A stretch of DNA of 64,000 nucleotides from positions 124,001-188,000 of the forward strand of contig NZ_CP047174.1 of assembly GCF_009834185.1 (NCBI RefSeq), read 5' to 3'. The stretch's first letter is position 1. Each line of letters opens with the position of its first letter. This DNA comes from Rathayibacter sp. VKM Ac-2760 (GTDB taxonomy: Bacteria; Actinomycetota; Actinomycetes; Actinomycetales; Microbacteriaceae). The notes under the pieces are model-generated. The model worked only from the letters and a program-made list of their open reading frames with translations, was not told the origin of the DNA and searched no databases. Of the stretch, positions 9,263 to 17,931 are shown piece after piece. The position numbers were made by a program, and so were the translations under genes.

Positions 9263-11296
9263 TCAAGCGTCGACGATCACCCGCGCGCGAGCGATGTTCT
9301 CCACCCGTCCGAAGCGGTCCGAGGGGTCGCCGTCGGTCTGCGCCGTCACCCGGACGGCCAGGAAGCGCGTGCCGGGCGCGTCGAAGGTCACGGAGTACTC
9401 GGTCGCGACGCGGGATCCCGGCTCGAGGGCGAGCGCAGCGCCGAGGACCTCCTCGCCGTCCGCGGTCGTCGTCACCTCGCGGAGCTCGACGACGACACCG
9501 CCGTCCGCCGCCTCCGCCTCCACTCGGACCGAGACCGGCTCCCCCACCTTCACGTGCGCGCTCTCCGCGTCGTTCACCGAGAGGGCGACCGTGGGCTGGA
9601 CACCGTGGCGCTCCTCGACGCTCGCCGGCACGAGGACCTGCCCGTCGACCACCTCGTAGGCCGTCGTCGGTGCCGGCTCGACGCCTCGCTCGACCCAGGC
9701 CGCGAGCTGGCGCAGCGCCGTCTCGAGCGCGCCCACGTAGGCGATGCTGCGGGCGGGGAACTCCTGGGGTCCGTCGTCGCCGTGCAGCGCGTTGTCGATG
9801 TACCAGAGGCGGAACTGCCCGGTCTCGTCGCCCAGGTGCTCGAGCACCTTCCGGCGGTACCAGTCGGCCTGCCAGGCGAAGGCCTCTCGGTCGAGCAGGG
9901 TCGAGACGACGATCATCTTCCCCGCGATCCGACCGGTCTGCACGCTGCCCGACGCCCCGCGGCTGAGCAGCGGTCCCAGGAGCACCGGCCGCTGCGGCAG
10001 TGCGGGCTCCCCCTTCTCGTCGCGGAACTGGTCCCAGACCGGGAAGTCCGGGCCGGGCACCTGGTGTCGGTGATAGGTCTGCACGGCCAGGAAGCTCGAG
10101 GTGTCGACGGTCACCTCGTCTCCGACGGAGAGACCGGCGAGCACGTCGCCCTGTCCGGGCTCGATCTCGATCACGCCGTTCTCGATCGCGGTGATCTGCA
10201 CCGTCCGTCCCGCCGACGTCCCGGAGAGGATGTCGAGCTGCCCTCCGAGCAGCCACCCGGTCGGGGTCTCCGCGAGGCGGACGCCGGTGATGTGGTGGGC
10301 GTTTCCGGCCGAGTGCAGGAACGACTCGTCCACGCTTCCGGCGACCAGGTCGCCGTCCTCGTTCTCGGCCGATCCGAGGAGCTCGACGATCGTGCTCGTG
10401 TGCTGGATGCGGTCCCGGTGCACCGACGATCCCGGATCGGCGCCGAGGTAGCCGTCCTTCGTCCAGAAGTCCTCGGAGTAGGTCGGATCCGCCGCCATGA
10501 CCCCGGGGTAGAGGACCCGGAACCCGTGCATCCCCATGGTCTTCCAGCCGAACCACGAACGCGGCGGGAACCCCATCCTCGTCACCTCCGCGAAGGCGTC
10601 CGCCTCCTCCTCGCTGAGGTCGAGTGCCGCCGGATCCCCGCCGACGTCGTAGGCGTCGACGATCTGCGGCAGCTTGTCGCGCAGGAGGCGCATCGCGTGC
10701 ATGCGCACGGTGAAGACGTTCGGGATCGCCACCGAGCTCCCGATGACGTGCGGGGCGAAGCCGTCCCACACCCCCTCCGTGTTCTCGGCCGCCCCGATGC
10801 TGCGGTAGCCGCCACCGCTGCCTCCGTAGAGGTAGCCGTAGACGCGGTGATCGCCGAAGAGCCGCTGCGCGACTCGGCGCGAGAAGTCGGCGGACGCCGC
10901 ATTGGCCCGGTAGGCGCCGATCGAAGGATCCGCGCTGGCGGGGTCGTAGAGCTGACCGCCTCCGCCGTTCGTCTCGACGAAGTACGCCCCGCTGGCGATC
11001 GCGAACGCGATCTTGTTGTGCTCGCCGTCGTCGAGCGGTGCGAGATCCTCGCTCTGCGGGAACGGTGTCACGTGCTGGAAGAAGCGGCCTTCGTAGCCGG
11101 ACTGCTCGGGGAAGTAGAAGGAGAAGAGGGTCTGCGTCCCGGCGAACCCGCCGTGGACGTACCGGTGGCGGACCGGACCGTCACGCCATTCGTCGATGTC
11201 GAGGAACGGCGAGAGGAACAGGTCGTCCTCGGTCTCGAACGGCCACGAGCCGAGGAGGCTCCCGGTGACGGTCTCTGCGGGTGAGGTGCTGGTCAT
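9263..11296 (-). CDS. Large alpha/beta-hydrolase-domain protein, tannase/feruloyl-esterase-like
   Basis: A 677-residue hydrolase of the large, poorly characterised alpha/beta hydrolase domain group. A nucleophile elbow, GGSGGGY, lies near residue 160, so Ser is the likely nucleophile. The C-terminal 110 residues form a separate beta-rich, Ig-like region (QPTVALSVNDAESAHVKVGE). No signal peptide is visible, so it is probably intracellular. A deleted relative lies at 43186-44496. The gene is 43 bases downstream of a GPH symporter on the same strand, so import followed by ester cleavage of an acylated glycoside is plausible. The exact reaction is not established. Confidence 0.7.
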   Translation of the reverse strand: MTSTSPAETVTGSLLGSWPFETEDDLFLSPFLDIDEWRDGPVRHRYVHGGFAGTQTLFSFYFPEQSGYEGRFFQHVTPFPQSEDLAPLDDGEHNKIAFAIASGAYFVETNGGGGQLYDPASADPSIGAYRANAASADFSRRVAQRLFGDHRVYGYLYGGSGGGYRSIGAAENTEGVWDGFAPHVIGSSVAIPNVFTVRMHAMRLLRDKLPQIVDAYDVGGDPAALDLSEEEADAFAEVTRMGFPPRSWFGWKTMGMHGFRVLYPGVMAADPTYSEDFWTKDGYLGADPGSSVHRDRIQHTSTIVELLGSAENEDGDLVAGSVDESFLHSAGNAHHITGVRLAETPTGWLLGGQLDILSGTSAGRTVQITAIENGVIEIEPGQGDVLAGLSVGDEVTVDTSSFLAVQTYHRHQVPGPDFPVWDQFRDEKGEPALPQRPVLLGPLLSRGASGSVQTGRIAGKMIVVSTLLDREAFAWQADWYRRKVLEHLGDETGQFRLWYIDNALHGDDGPQEFPARSIAYVGALETALRQLAAWVERGVEPAPTTAYEVVDGQVLVPASVEERHGVQPTVALSVNDAESAHVKVGEPVSVRVEAEAADGGVVVELREVTTTADGEEVLGAALALEPGSRVATEYSVTFDAPGTRFLAVRVTAQTDGDPSDRFGRVENIARARVIVDA

Positions 11297-11339
11297 GGTT
11301 CGTGCCTTTCTGGATGCTCGGGAGGGAGGTCGAGTGCGC

Positions 11340-12887
11340 TCACTTGCCGCGGCGCCGACGGCGACCGAAGGGAGAGCCGCTCTCCTCTCGGACGACGCGC
11401 ACGGCCTCAGTACCCGAGATGGTGGTGGCGGCGGCGGGTGACAGCGGCACGTCGCCGGCGATCGTGCCTTCCTTCGCCGTTGCCCGGCGGGCGACGACCT
11501 CGGCGCTGATGACCTTCATCTCCTTCTCGAGACGGTGGTAGTAGAGCGCGACGAGACCGACGAGCACCGCGAAGATCGCGGGGATCCAGCTGTTCAGCGC
11601 GATGATGCCGTCCAGCGCAGCGGCGGACTGCGTCTCCGCGGACCCGTCGTATCCGGCGACGGTGAGGACGATGCCGAGGACGCCTGCGGAGAGCGCCGCT
11701 CCGACGGTACCGGCGAACGAGAACAGGGCGCCGCCCACGCTCTCCAGCCGCCGGTGGCCCTTGTACTCGTTGTAGGTCGAGTTGTCGATGATCAGCACGG
11801 GAGCGAGGAAGTTGAACGGCAGCGACGCGAGAGCGGTGAGCACGGACGAGACCATGATCAGCGCGATGTTGCCACCCGCGACCATCATCACCAGGAATCC
11901 CCCAGCCCCGATGAAGCTGGAGACGGCGATCATCCGCGAGACGGAGAACTTCCGGATCAGGACGGGGAAGAAGACCATCAGCGGGAGCAGCGCGACGAAG
12001 GAGATCGCGACGATGCCCTGCAGTCCGAGATTGCCGACGATGTAGCGGAAGTAGTAGGCGCCCGCTCCGAGGCCTGCGTAGATGCCGACGAGGAGTGCGA
12101 TGAGCGAGATCACCCAGATGTAGGGGTTGGTGCGCAGGACGAGCAGGATGTCGCTCATGCGGAGTCGCTCTGTGGCGATCTCGGCCGCGTCCGGGGACTC
12201 GCGGAACGCCCAGAACCGGATGAGCCCGATGATGGTGAACGGGACGGCGAGGGCGAGTGCGACGAGGGCCCACATGCCCGGGTCCTTCCCGGCCGCCTGG
12301 ACCGCGAGCGGCACGCCGATGGTGATGAAGATCGCCACGACCACGGTGACGAGGCCGCTCTTGGCGGCCAGATCGCTGTAGTGCTCCCTCTTCGGGAAGA
12401 CCCGCGCCGTGTAGAGCGGGCTGTTCGCGTTGTAGAGCGGCATGAAGAGCGCGGTGAGCAGCGTGTAGGAGCTGAACAGCCAGACGTATTTGACGACGTC
12501 GCCCGCGTCTCCGGGGACGGAGAACATGAAGGCCGTCGTCGCCCAGCAGGCGATGATCAGCAGGTCGAACGGCCGAGCCTTCCCGAACCGGGTGTCCGGG
12601 GCCCGGTCGATGAGATAGCCCGCGAGCAGGGCGCCGATCGCGTCGATGACCTTCGCGAGGACGAGAAGACCGCCGACGACGGCGGGGTTGAGCGCGAGGG
12701 TGTCCGTCGCGTAGATCGTGAAGTACCCGGTGAGCACGATCAGGGCGTTCATGGTGAAGGAGTGCGTGGACCAGGGGATCACCTTCTTGAAGGGGACCCG
12801 GTCCTTGAGCTTCTCGGCCTTCTCGGCAGCGCGATCAGCCCTCGAGGGCTTCTCCACTGTGATCGCTTCGTTCGACTCCATCGTCAT
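11340..12887 (-). CDS. GPH-type (MelB-like) sugar:cation symporter
   Basis: A 515-residue membrane protein with about 12 hydrophobic segments, of the glycoside-pentoside-hexuronide:cation symporter group. The RAPDTRFGKARPFDLL segment after helix 2 is typical. The N-terminus is charged and Lys-rich, the C-terminal tail is basic, and both are probably cytoplasmic. It is the first gene of a two-gene leftward operon with the large hydrolase at 9263-11296. A promoter (TTGATA-N18-TAAAGT, 12966-12995) and a palindrome at 12944-12957 lie upstream. The substrate is probably a plant glycoside or oligosaccharide (inference). Confidence 0.88.
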   Translation of the reverse strand: MTMESNEAITVEKPSRADRAAEKAEKLKDRVPFKKVIPWSTHSFTMNALIVLTGYFTIYATDTLALNPAVVGGLLVLAKVIDAIGALLAGYLIDRAPDTRFGKARPFDLLIIACWATTAFMFSVPGDAGDVVKYVWLFSSYTLLTALFMPLYNANSPLYTARVFPKREHYSDLAAKSGLVTVVVAIFITIGVPLAVQAAGKDPGMWALVALALAVPFTIIGLIRFWAFRESPDAAEIATERLRMSDILLVLRTNPYIWVISLIALLVGIYAGLGAGAYYFRYIVGNLGLQGIVAISFVALLPLMVFFPVLIRKFSVSRMIAVSSFIGAGGFLVMMVAGGNIALIMVSSVLTALASLPFNFLAPVLIIDNSTYNEYKGHRRLESVGGALFSFAGTVGAALSAGVLGIVLTVAGYDGSAETQSAAALDGIIALNSWIPAIFAVLVGLVALYYHRLEKEMKVISAEVVARRATAKEGTIAGDVPLSPAAATTISGTEAVRVVREESGSPFGRRRRRGK

Positions 12888-12943
12888 TCCACTTCCCGCT
12901 CGTCACCGCGTCCAAGGCGGAGCTCTGTGGGAGCCTCCGCGTC

Positions 12944-12957
12944 CCTCAACTTTGAGG
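12944..12957. promoter_or_regulatory. Palindrome CCTCAA-N2-TTGAGG at the GPH transporter promoter
   Basis: A perfect six-base inverted repeat with a 2-base centre. On the minus strand it lies just downstream of a TAAAGT -10 (12966-12971), which is 18 bases from a TTGATA -35 (12990-12995). The palindrome would therefore overlap the transcription start, a classic repressor position. The rest of the 335-base gap (12888-13222) holds the terminator at 13079-13108 and no convincing gene. Confidence 0.5.
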
Positions 12958-13078
12958 ACAGGACAACTTTAGAAGCTGTGGAGACGCTTTATCAAGAGCT
13001 GGAACAGCATTTTGCCCTCAATACTGAGTGCATCCGCGCTTTGTCCCGCGCTCACCGAGTCGGCTCCTCAGGAGAGAG

Positions 13079-13108
13079 GAGACCGCGGCCCTCTCGGGCC
13101 GCGGTCTC
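13079..13108 (-). terminator. Terminator of the ppsA-adk operon
   Basis: A perfect 13-bp G+C-rich stem with a TCTC loop, about 115 bases downstream of the adk stop. There is no T-tract, as is common for terminators in high-GC actinobacteria. Confidence 0.7.
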
Positions 13109-13222
13109 GACTCCCGGCGCCGGCGACGGGGATGCGGCGCCGGTCTCGTCCCGCTCGAGGCGGGTGGTCAGGGAGCTCCCGGACCGCTCAGACCGGGAGG
13201 GGGCCGAACGTCCGCGGCGGTG

Positions 13223-13822
13223 TCATCGCAACGGCTCACCGTGCATCGAGAGTGGATGCCGGACGGCACGGGCGGCCGCGATGACGGCCTCGACGACCAG
13301 CTCGACCGGGTAGGCGCCGTTGATGCGTCGCAGCAGCCCCCGCTCCTCGTACGCCTGGGCGATCGGAGGGGTGAGCTCGTGATAGCGCGCGAGCCGCTCG
13401 CGGACGACCTCGGGACGATCGTCCTCACGGTCCTCCGCCCGGTTCGTCAGGCGTGCGAGCAGAGTGCTCTCCTCGACGTGGAGGAGGATCACGGCCTCGA
13501 TCTCCCGGTCCTCCTCGTCGAGCAGCTCGTCGAGAGCGGCCACCTGCTCCATCGTGCGGGGATATCCGTCGAGGACGAACCCGTCGGCGGCGTCGTCGCG
13601 CTGCAGGCGCCCGCGCAGCATGGCGGTGGTGAGCGAGTCGTCCACGTAGCGGCCGCTGTGCAGCGCGTCGGCGACCTGGAGGCCGAGCGCGGTCCCGCGG
13701 CCGACCTCGTCGCGGAACAGCCCACCGGTGGTGATGTGGGGGACGCCGAGCACCGCGGAGAGGAGAGCTCCCTGCGTGCCCTTGCCCGCGCCGGGCGGGC
13801 CCATGATGACTGTTCGGCTCAT
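13223..13822 (-). CDS. adk: Adenylate kinase, short form
   Basis: A 199-residue adenylate kinase (AMP + ATP to 2 ADP). The P-loop GPPGAGKGT is at residues 8-16, the AMP-binding part TTGGLFRDE follows, and the FVLDGYPRT motif is intact. The LID is the short type ([13 protein letters not shown]) without the zinc-binding insertion, as usual in actinobacteria. The start overlaps the stop of the PEP synthase gene by ATGA. PEP synthase produces AMP, so this kinase would recycle the by-product of its neighbour. It is probably an accessory copy, because bacterial adk usually lies with ribosomal-protein and secY genes (inference). Confidence 0.93.
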   Translation of the reverse strand: MSRTVIMGPPGAGKGTQGALLSAVLGVPHITTGGLFRDEVGRGTALGLQVADALHSGRYVDDSLTTAMLRGRLQRDDAADGFVLDGYPRTMEQVAALDELLDEEDREIEAVILLHVEESTLLARLTNRAEDREDDRPEVVRERLARYHELTPPIAQAYEERGLLRRINGAYPVELVVEAVIAAARAVRHPLSMHGEPLR

Positions 13823-16203
13823 GCGAGGCTGCTCCAGGTCTCCACGACGGTGTCGGGGTTGAGTGAGAGGGACGAGATGCCCCGATCGAAGAGGTATCGA
13901 GCGAGTTCGGGATGGTCGCTGGGCGCCTGCCCGCAGATGCCGACGTAGCGTCCGCGCGCACGGCAGGCGTCGATCGCGAGGTCGATCAGCTTCAGAACGG
14001 CGGGGTTGCGCTCGTCGAAGCTCTCGGCGACGAGTGCGGAGTCCCGGTCGATGCCGAGGGTGAGCTGGGTGAGGTCGTTCGATCCGATGGAGAATCCGTC
14101 GACGTGATCGAGGAACTCATCGGCGAGCAGCGCGTTCGAGGGCACCTCGCACATCATGATCAGCTCGAGCCCGTTCTCGCCCCGGCGCAGGCCGTTCTCG
14201 GCGAGCTTCTCGACGACCGCACGCGCCTCCTCGACGGTGCGCACGAACGGGATCATGACTCTGATGTTGCGCAGCCCCATCTCCTCGCGGACGTACCGGA
14301 TCGCCTCGCACTCGAGCGCGAAGGCTGCGGAGAACTCCTTCGAGAGGTACCGGGCGGCACCGCGGAACCCGATCATCGGGTTCTCCTCGACCGGCTCGTA
14401 GCGGCTGCCGCCGAGCAGACCGGCGTACTCGTTGGACTTGAAGTCCGAGAGGCGGACGATGACGGGCTTGGGGTCGAAGGCTGCGGCGAGCGTGGCGACC
14501 CCCTCGGCGAGCCGGCGCACGTAGAAGTCGGCGGGGCTGTCGTAGGCCGCGATCCGCTCCTCGATCGCCACCCGGACGTCGTGCGGCTGGTCCTCGATCT
14601 CGAGCAGGGCGCACGGGTGGACGCCGATCTGCCGCGAGATGACGAACTCCATGCGCGCGAGGCCCACGCCGTCGTTTGGCAGCGCCGAGAGCGCGAAGGC
14701 CGACTCCGGGTTCCCGATGTTCAGCATGATCTTGCCGGGGAGAGCGGGCAGGGAGTCGAGCTCGATCCGCTCGATCCGCACCTCCTGGATCCCGGCGAGC
14801 ACGACGCCGGTCTCGCCCTCCGCGCAGGACGCCGTCACCTCCAGGCCGTCGGTGAGGAGCTCGGTCGCGTTCCCGGTGCCGACGACGGCGGGAACGCCGA
14901 GTTCGCGGGCGATGATCGCGGCATGGCACGTCCGGCCGCCGCGGTTCGTCACGATCGCCGAGGCGCGCTTCATGATCGGCTCCCAGTCCGGGTCCGTCAT
15001 GTCGGCGACGAGGACCTCTCCCGCCTGGAAGTCGGCCATCTGGCCGGGCGAGGTCAGCACGCGGACCGCGCCCGAGCCGATGCGCTGCCCGATCGCGCGG
15101 CCCTCGAGGAGGAGGCTCCCGGTGCTCTCGAGCCGGTGACGCTCGATGGTGCCGACCGCGCGGCGCGACACGACCGTCTCGGGGCGCGCCTGCAGGATGT
15201 AGAGCTTCCCGTCGAGAGCGTCCTTGCCCCACTCGATATCCATCGGGCGCCCGTAGTGGCACTCGATCGCGAGGGCGGACCGGGCCAGCTCGGTCACCTC
15301 GGCGTCGGTGAGCGAGAAGCGCCGGCGATCGGCGGGGTCGGTGTCGACGAAGGCGGTCGTGCGGCCGACGGCGGTGTCCTCCGTGAAGACCATCCTGATC
15401 GCCTTCGAGCCGACGCGGCGCGACAGGACCGCTGGGCGACCACGTCGCAGGGAGTCCTTGTGCACGGTGAACTCATCAGGGTCGACCGCGCCCTGCACGA
15501 CGCCCTCACCCAGGCCGTACGCGCTGGTGATGAAGACCGCGCCGTCGTGGCCCGACTCCGTGTCGAGGGTGAACACGACTCCGGAGGCGGCCTGGTCGGA
15601 GCGGACCATCCGCTGCACCCCGACGGAGACGGCGATCTCGGTCTCGCTGAAGCCCTGGTGCACGCGGTAGGCGATGGCCCGGTCGGTGAAGAGCGAGGCG
15701 AAGACCCGGCGGGTCGCGTCGAGGACGTGGTCGATCCCGCGGATGTTGAGGAACGTCTCCTGCTGACCGGCGAACGACGCGTCCGGCAGATCCTCGGCGG
15801 TCGCGCTGGAGCGCACGGCGAAGCTGGCCCCGCGCGAGCCCGCCTCGAGGTCGAGGTACGCCCCTCGGATCGCCTCGGTCAGCTCGGCGTCCAGCGGGAC
15901 GGCCACGATCCGCTCGCGGATGCGTGCCCCGGTCTCCGCGAGGGCGGTGACGTCCTCGACGTCGAGGCCGACGAGCTTCTCCGCGATCCAGTCCGCGAGG
16001 CCGGACGAGGCGAAGTGCCGGCGGAACGCGGAGGCGGTGGTGGCGAACCCGCCCGGCACCCGGACCCCGGCCGCGCTCAGCGTCGCGATCAGCTCACCGA
16101 GGGACGCGTTCTTGCCGCCCACCTCGGGCAGGTCGCTCAGCCGCACGGCGGTGAACGGGAGGACAGTGCGGTGCGTGACCTCGAGGTCGTGAAGCAGCGT
16201 CAT
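13819..16203 (-). CDS. ppsA: Phosphoenolpyruvate synthase
   Basis: A 794-residue enzyme for pyruvate + ATP + H2O to PEP + AMP + phosphate, the entry into gluconeogenesis from pyruvate or lactate. The N-terminal ATP-grasp part is visible ([28 protein letters not shown]). The phosphohistidine swivel domain has [15 protein letters not shown] with catalytic His427. The C-terminal PEP/pyruvate barrel ([18 protein letters not shown]) ends with [12 protein letters not shown]. Length is as expected. It overlaps adk downstream and is divergent from an ScfR/RamB-like regulator 239 bases away, which probably controls it. Together they suggest growth on C3 acids released by the deoxysugar route nearby. 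Confidence 0.96.
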   Translation of the reverse strand: MTLLHDLEVTHRTVLPFTAVRLSDLPEVGGKNASLGELIATLSAAGVRVPGGFATTASAFRRHFASSGLADWIAEKLVGLDVEDVTALAETGARIRERIVAVPLDAELTEAIRGAYLDLEAGSRGASFAVRSSATAEDLPDASFAGQQETFLNIRGIDHVLDATRRVFASLFTDRAIAYRVHQGFSETEIAVSVGVQRMVRSDQAASGVVFTLDTESGHDGAVFITSAYGLGEGVVQGAVDPDEFTVHKDSLRRGRPAVLSRRVGSKAIRMVFTEDTAVGRTTAFVDTDPADRRRFSLTDAEVTELARSALAIECHYGRPMDIEWGKDALDGKLYILQARPETVVSRRAVGTIERHRLESTGSLLLEGRAIGQRIGSGAVRVLTSPGQMADFQAGEVLVADMTDPDWEPIMKRASAIVTNRGGRTCHAAIIARELGVPAVVGTGNATELLTDGLEVTASCAEGETGVVLAGIQEVRIERIELDSLPALPGKIMLNIGNPESAFALSALPNDGVGLARMEFVISRQIGVHPCALLEIEDQPHDVRVAIEERIAAYDSPADFYVRRLAEGVATLAAAFDPKPVIVRLSDFKSNEYAGLLGGSRYEPVEENPMIGFRGAARYLSKEFSAAFALECEAIRYVREEMGLRNIRVMIPFVRTVEEARAVVEKLAENGLRRGENGLELIMMCEVPSNALLADEFLDHVDGFSIGSNDLTQLTLGIDRDSALVAESFDERNPAVLKLIDLAIDACRARGRYVGICGQAPSDHPELARYLFDRGISSLSLNPDTVVETWSSLA

Positions 16204-16442
16204 CAGCGGAGCCCTTTCCGTTTGGTGGAACGTCGGTCAGACTGATGGTGGTCCACGACTCCCGCGAGCGGGCCACCCGGCTGACGTCAAGAACGGCGGA
16301 TCTTGCGCGATCGTCAAGCGGGACCTCACCTCCCGTCGAGCAGTGGCGATCCGATCGGACCGCCCGTCTCCTCCTCCCCGGGAGCGCCGTCCGTCCACGG
16401 ATCGCGCTCCTCCCGACCGAATCGAGCAAAGGAGCGCCTCTC

Positions 16443-17903
16443 GTGCCTCGCAACCGACCTCTCGCGGAGGACGCCCATCACGCTCTGGTGCTCGGCGCGA
16501 GACTCCGCCACTACCGGACCACTGCGAGGATGACGCTCGACGACCTCGCGGCCGAGCTCGGCACGAGCGCCAGCCGGATCTCCCTGATCGAGAACGGGCA
16601 CCGGGAGCCGCGCCCGTCCGAGCTCCCCGCGTTCGCGCGTGCGCTCGGGGTGTCCGTCGAGGACCTGATCCGGCTCGAAGCTCCGGACGACCGCTCAGGC
16701 CTCGAGCTGGAGCTGCGGCGATTCCAGGACTCGCCCGCGTTCTCCGGCCTCGGCCTGCCCGCGGTGAAGACCGGGCGCGGGATGCCGGACGACGTGCTCG
16801 TGGTCCTCGTGGGCCTGCACCGCGAGCTCGAGCGCCGAGCGAGGACGGCGTCGGCGACTCCTGAGGAGGCGCGGCTGCGGAACACGCAGCAGCGCGCGAT
16901 GATGCGCGCCAGGAACAACCACCTCCCCGAGATCGAGCGCCTGGCCGAGGAGCGTCTCCGTGCGGTCGGGCACGTCGCGGGCGCGCTGACGCACCGCGAG
17001 GTGCACCTGATGGTCGAGCAGCTCGGCCTCGAGGTCGTCTACGTGGACGACCTGCCGCGCTCCACCCGCAGCATCACGGACGTGGCGAACGGACGCATCT
17101 ACCTCCCCGCCGCCTCGATCCCGGGTGGGCACGGACTGCGGTCGATCGCTCTCCAAGCCGTGGCCCACCAGCTGCTCGGGCACACCCCGCCCGAGTCCTA
17201 CGCCGACTTCCTGCACCAGCGGCTCGAGATCAACTACTTCGCCGCCGCCTGCCTCATGCCGCAGCGTCAGTCGGTCGAGTTCCTGGCGAACCGGAGGAAG
17301 GCGCGCGATCTGGCCGTCGAGGACTTCCGCGACGCGTTCGGAGTGACGCACGAGGCCGCGGCCCTGCGGATGACGAACCTGATGACCGAGCACTTCGGCA
17401 TCCACGTCCACTTCCTCCGGGTCGGAGCGGACGGCGAGGTGCTGAAGGCGTACGAGAACGACGACCTCCCGCTGCCCGTCGACGTCACGGGGGCGGTGGA
17501 AGGGCAGATCGTGTGCCGCAGGTGGGCAGCCCGGCGTGCTGCGGAGCGCGCGCACCGCACGACGGAGTACCGGCAGTACACCGACACCCCGGCGGGCACC
17601 TACTGGGCGTCGGTGCAGACGGGCCAGTCGACCCAGGGGCCGTTCGCGATCACCTTCGGCGTCCCGTTCGACGACGCCCGATGGTTCCGGGGGCGGGAGA
17701 CCACGCACCGGCAGACGTCCACCTGCCCCGACCCGTCGTGCTGCCGGCGTCCGCCGAGCGACCTGGAGGCGCGATGGGCGGGCAAGGCCTGGCCGAGCGC
17801 GCGACTGCACGCGCAGATCCTCGCCTCGCTGCCTGCCGGGCGGTTCCCGGGTGTGGACGAGGCCGAGATCTACAGCTACCTCGAGCGGCACGCCCGCTCG
17901 TGA
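16443..17903 (+). CDS. ScfR/RamB-type transcriptional regulator (XRE HTH + degenerate ImmA/IrrE domain)
   Basis: A 486-residue regulator of the short-chain-fatty-acyl regulator family, to which corynebacterial RamB belongs. An XRE helix-turn-helix (LGTSASRISLIENGHREPRP) is N-terminal. A central ImmA/IrrE-like domain has HQLLGH at residues 242-247, where the metalloprotease Glu is Gln, so it is probably a ligand sensor. The C-terminal region carries the family Cys cluster CPDPSCC at 428-434. The GTG at 16443 is chosen because of AAGGAG upstream. Divergent from ppsA. RamB controls acetate and pyruvate metabolism genes in Corynebacterium, so control of ppsA-adk is likely (inference). Confidence 0.85.
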   Translation: MPRNRPLAEDAHHALVLGARLRHYRTTARMTLDDLAAELGTSASRISLIENGHREPRPSELPAFARALGVSVEDLIRLEAPDDRSGLELELRRFQDSPAFSGLGLPAVKTGRGMPDDVLVVLVGLHRELERRARTASATPEEARLRNTQQRAMMRARNNHLPEIERLAEERLRAVGHVAGALTHREVHLMVEQLGLEVVYVDDLPRSTRSITDVANGRIYLPAASIPGGHGLRSIALQAVAHQLLGHTPPESYADFLHQRLEINYFAAACLMPQRQSVEFLANRRKARDLAVEDFRDAFGVTHEAAALRMTNLMTEHFGIHVHFLRVGADGEVLKAYENDDLPLPVDVTGAVEGQIVCRRWAARRAAERAHRTTEYRQYTDTPAGTYWASVQTGQSTQGPFAITFGVPFDDARWFRGRETTHRQTSTCPDPSCCRRPPSDLEARWAGKAWPSARLHAQILASLPAGRFPGVDEAEIYSYLERHARS

Positions 17904-17931
17904 CGCGGGGAGGCGCCCGGCGCCCTCCCGG

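Noticed and set aside
11535..13313. 592-codon plus-strand frame across the GPH transporter and the gap beyond
   Set aside because: Opposite a clear membrane transporter; the translation is charged low-complexity sequence, and its end runs through a terminator and an adk gene on the other strand.
16204..16442. CTTGCGCGATCGTCAAG-like symmetry between ppsA and the ScfR gene as an operator
   Set aside because: Symmetry is weak and does not match a RamB box I could recognise; the binding site is probably in this gap but I cannot place it.
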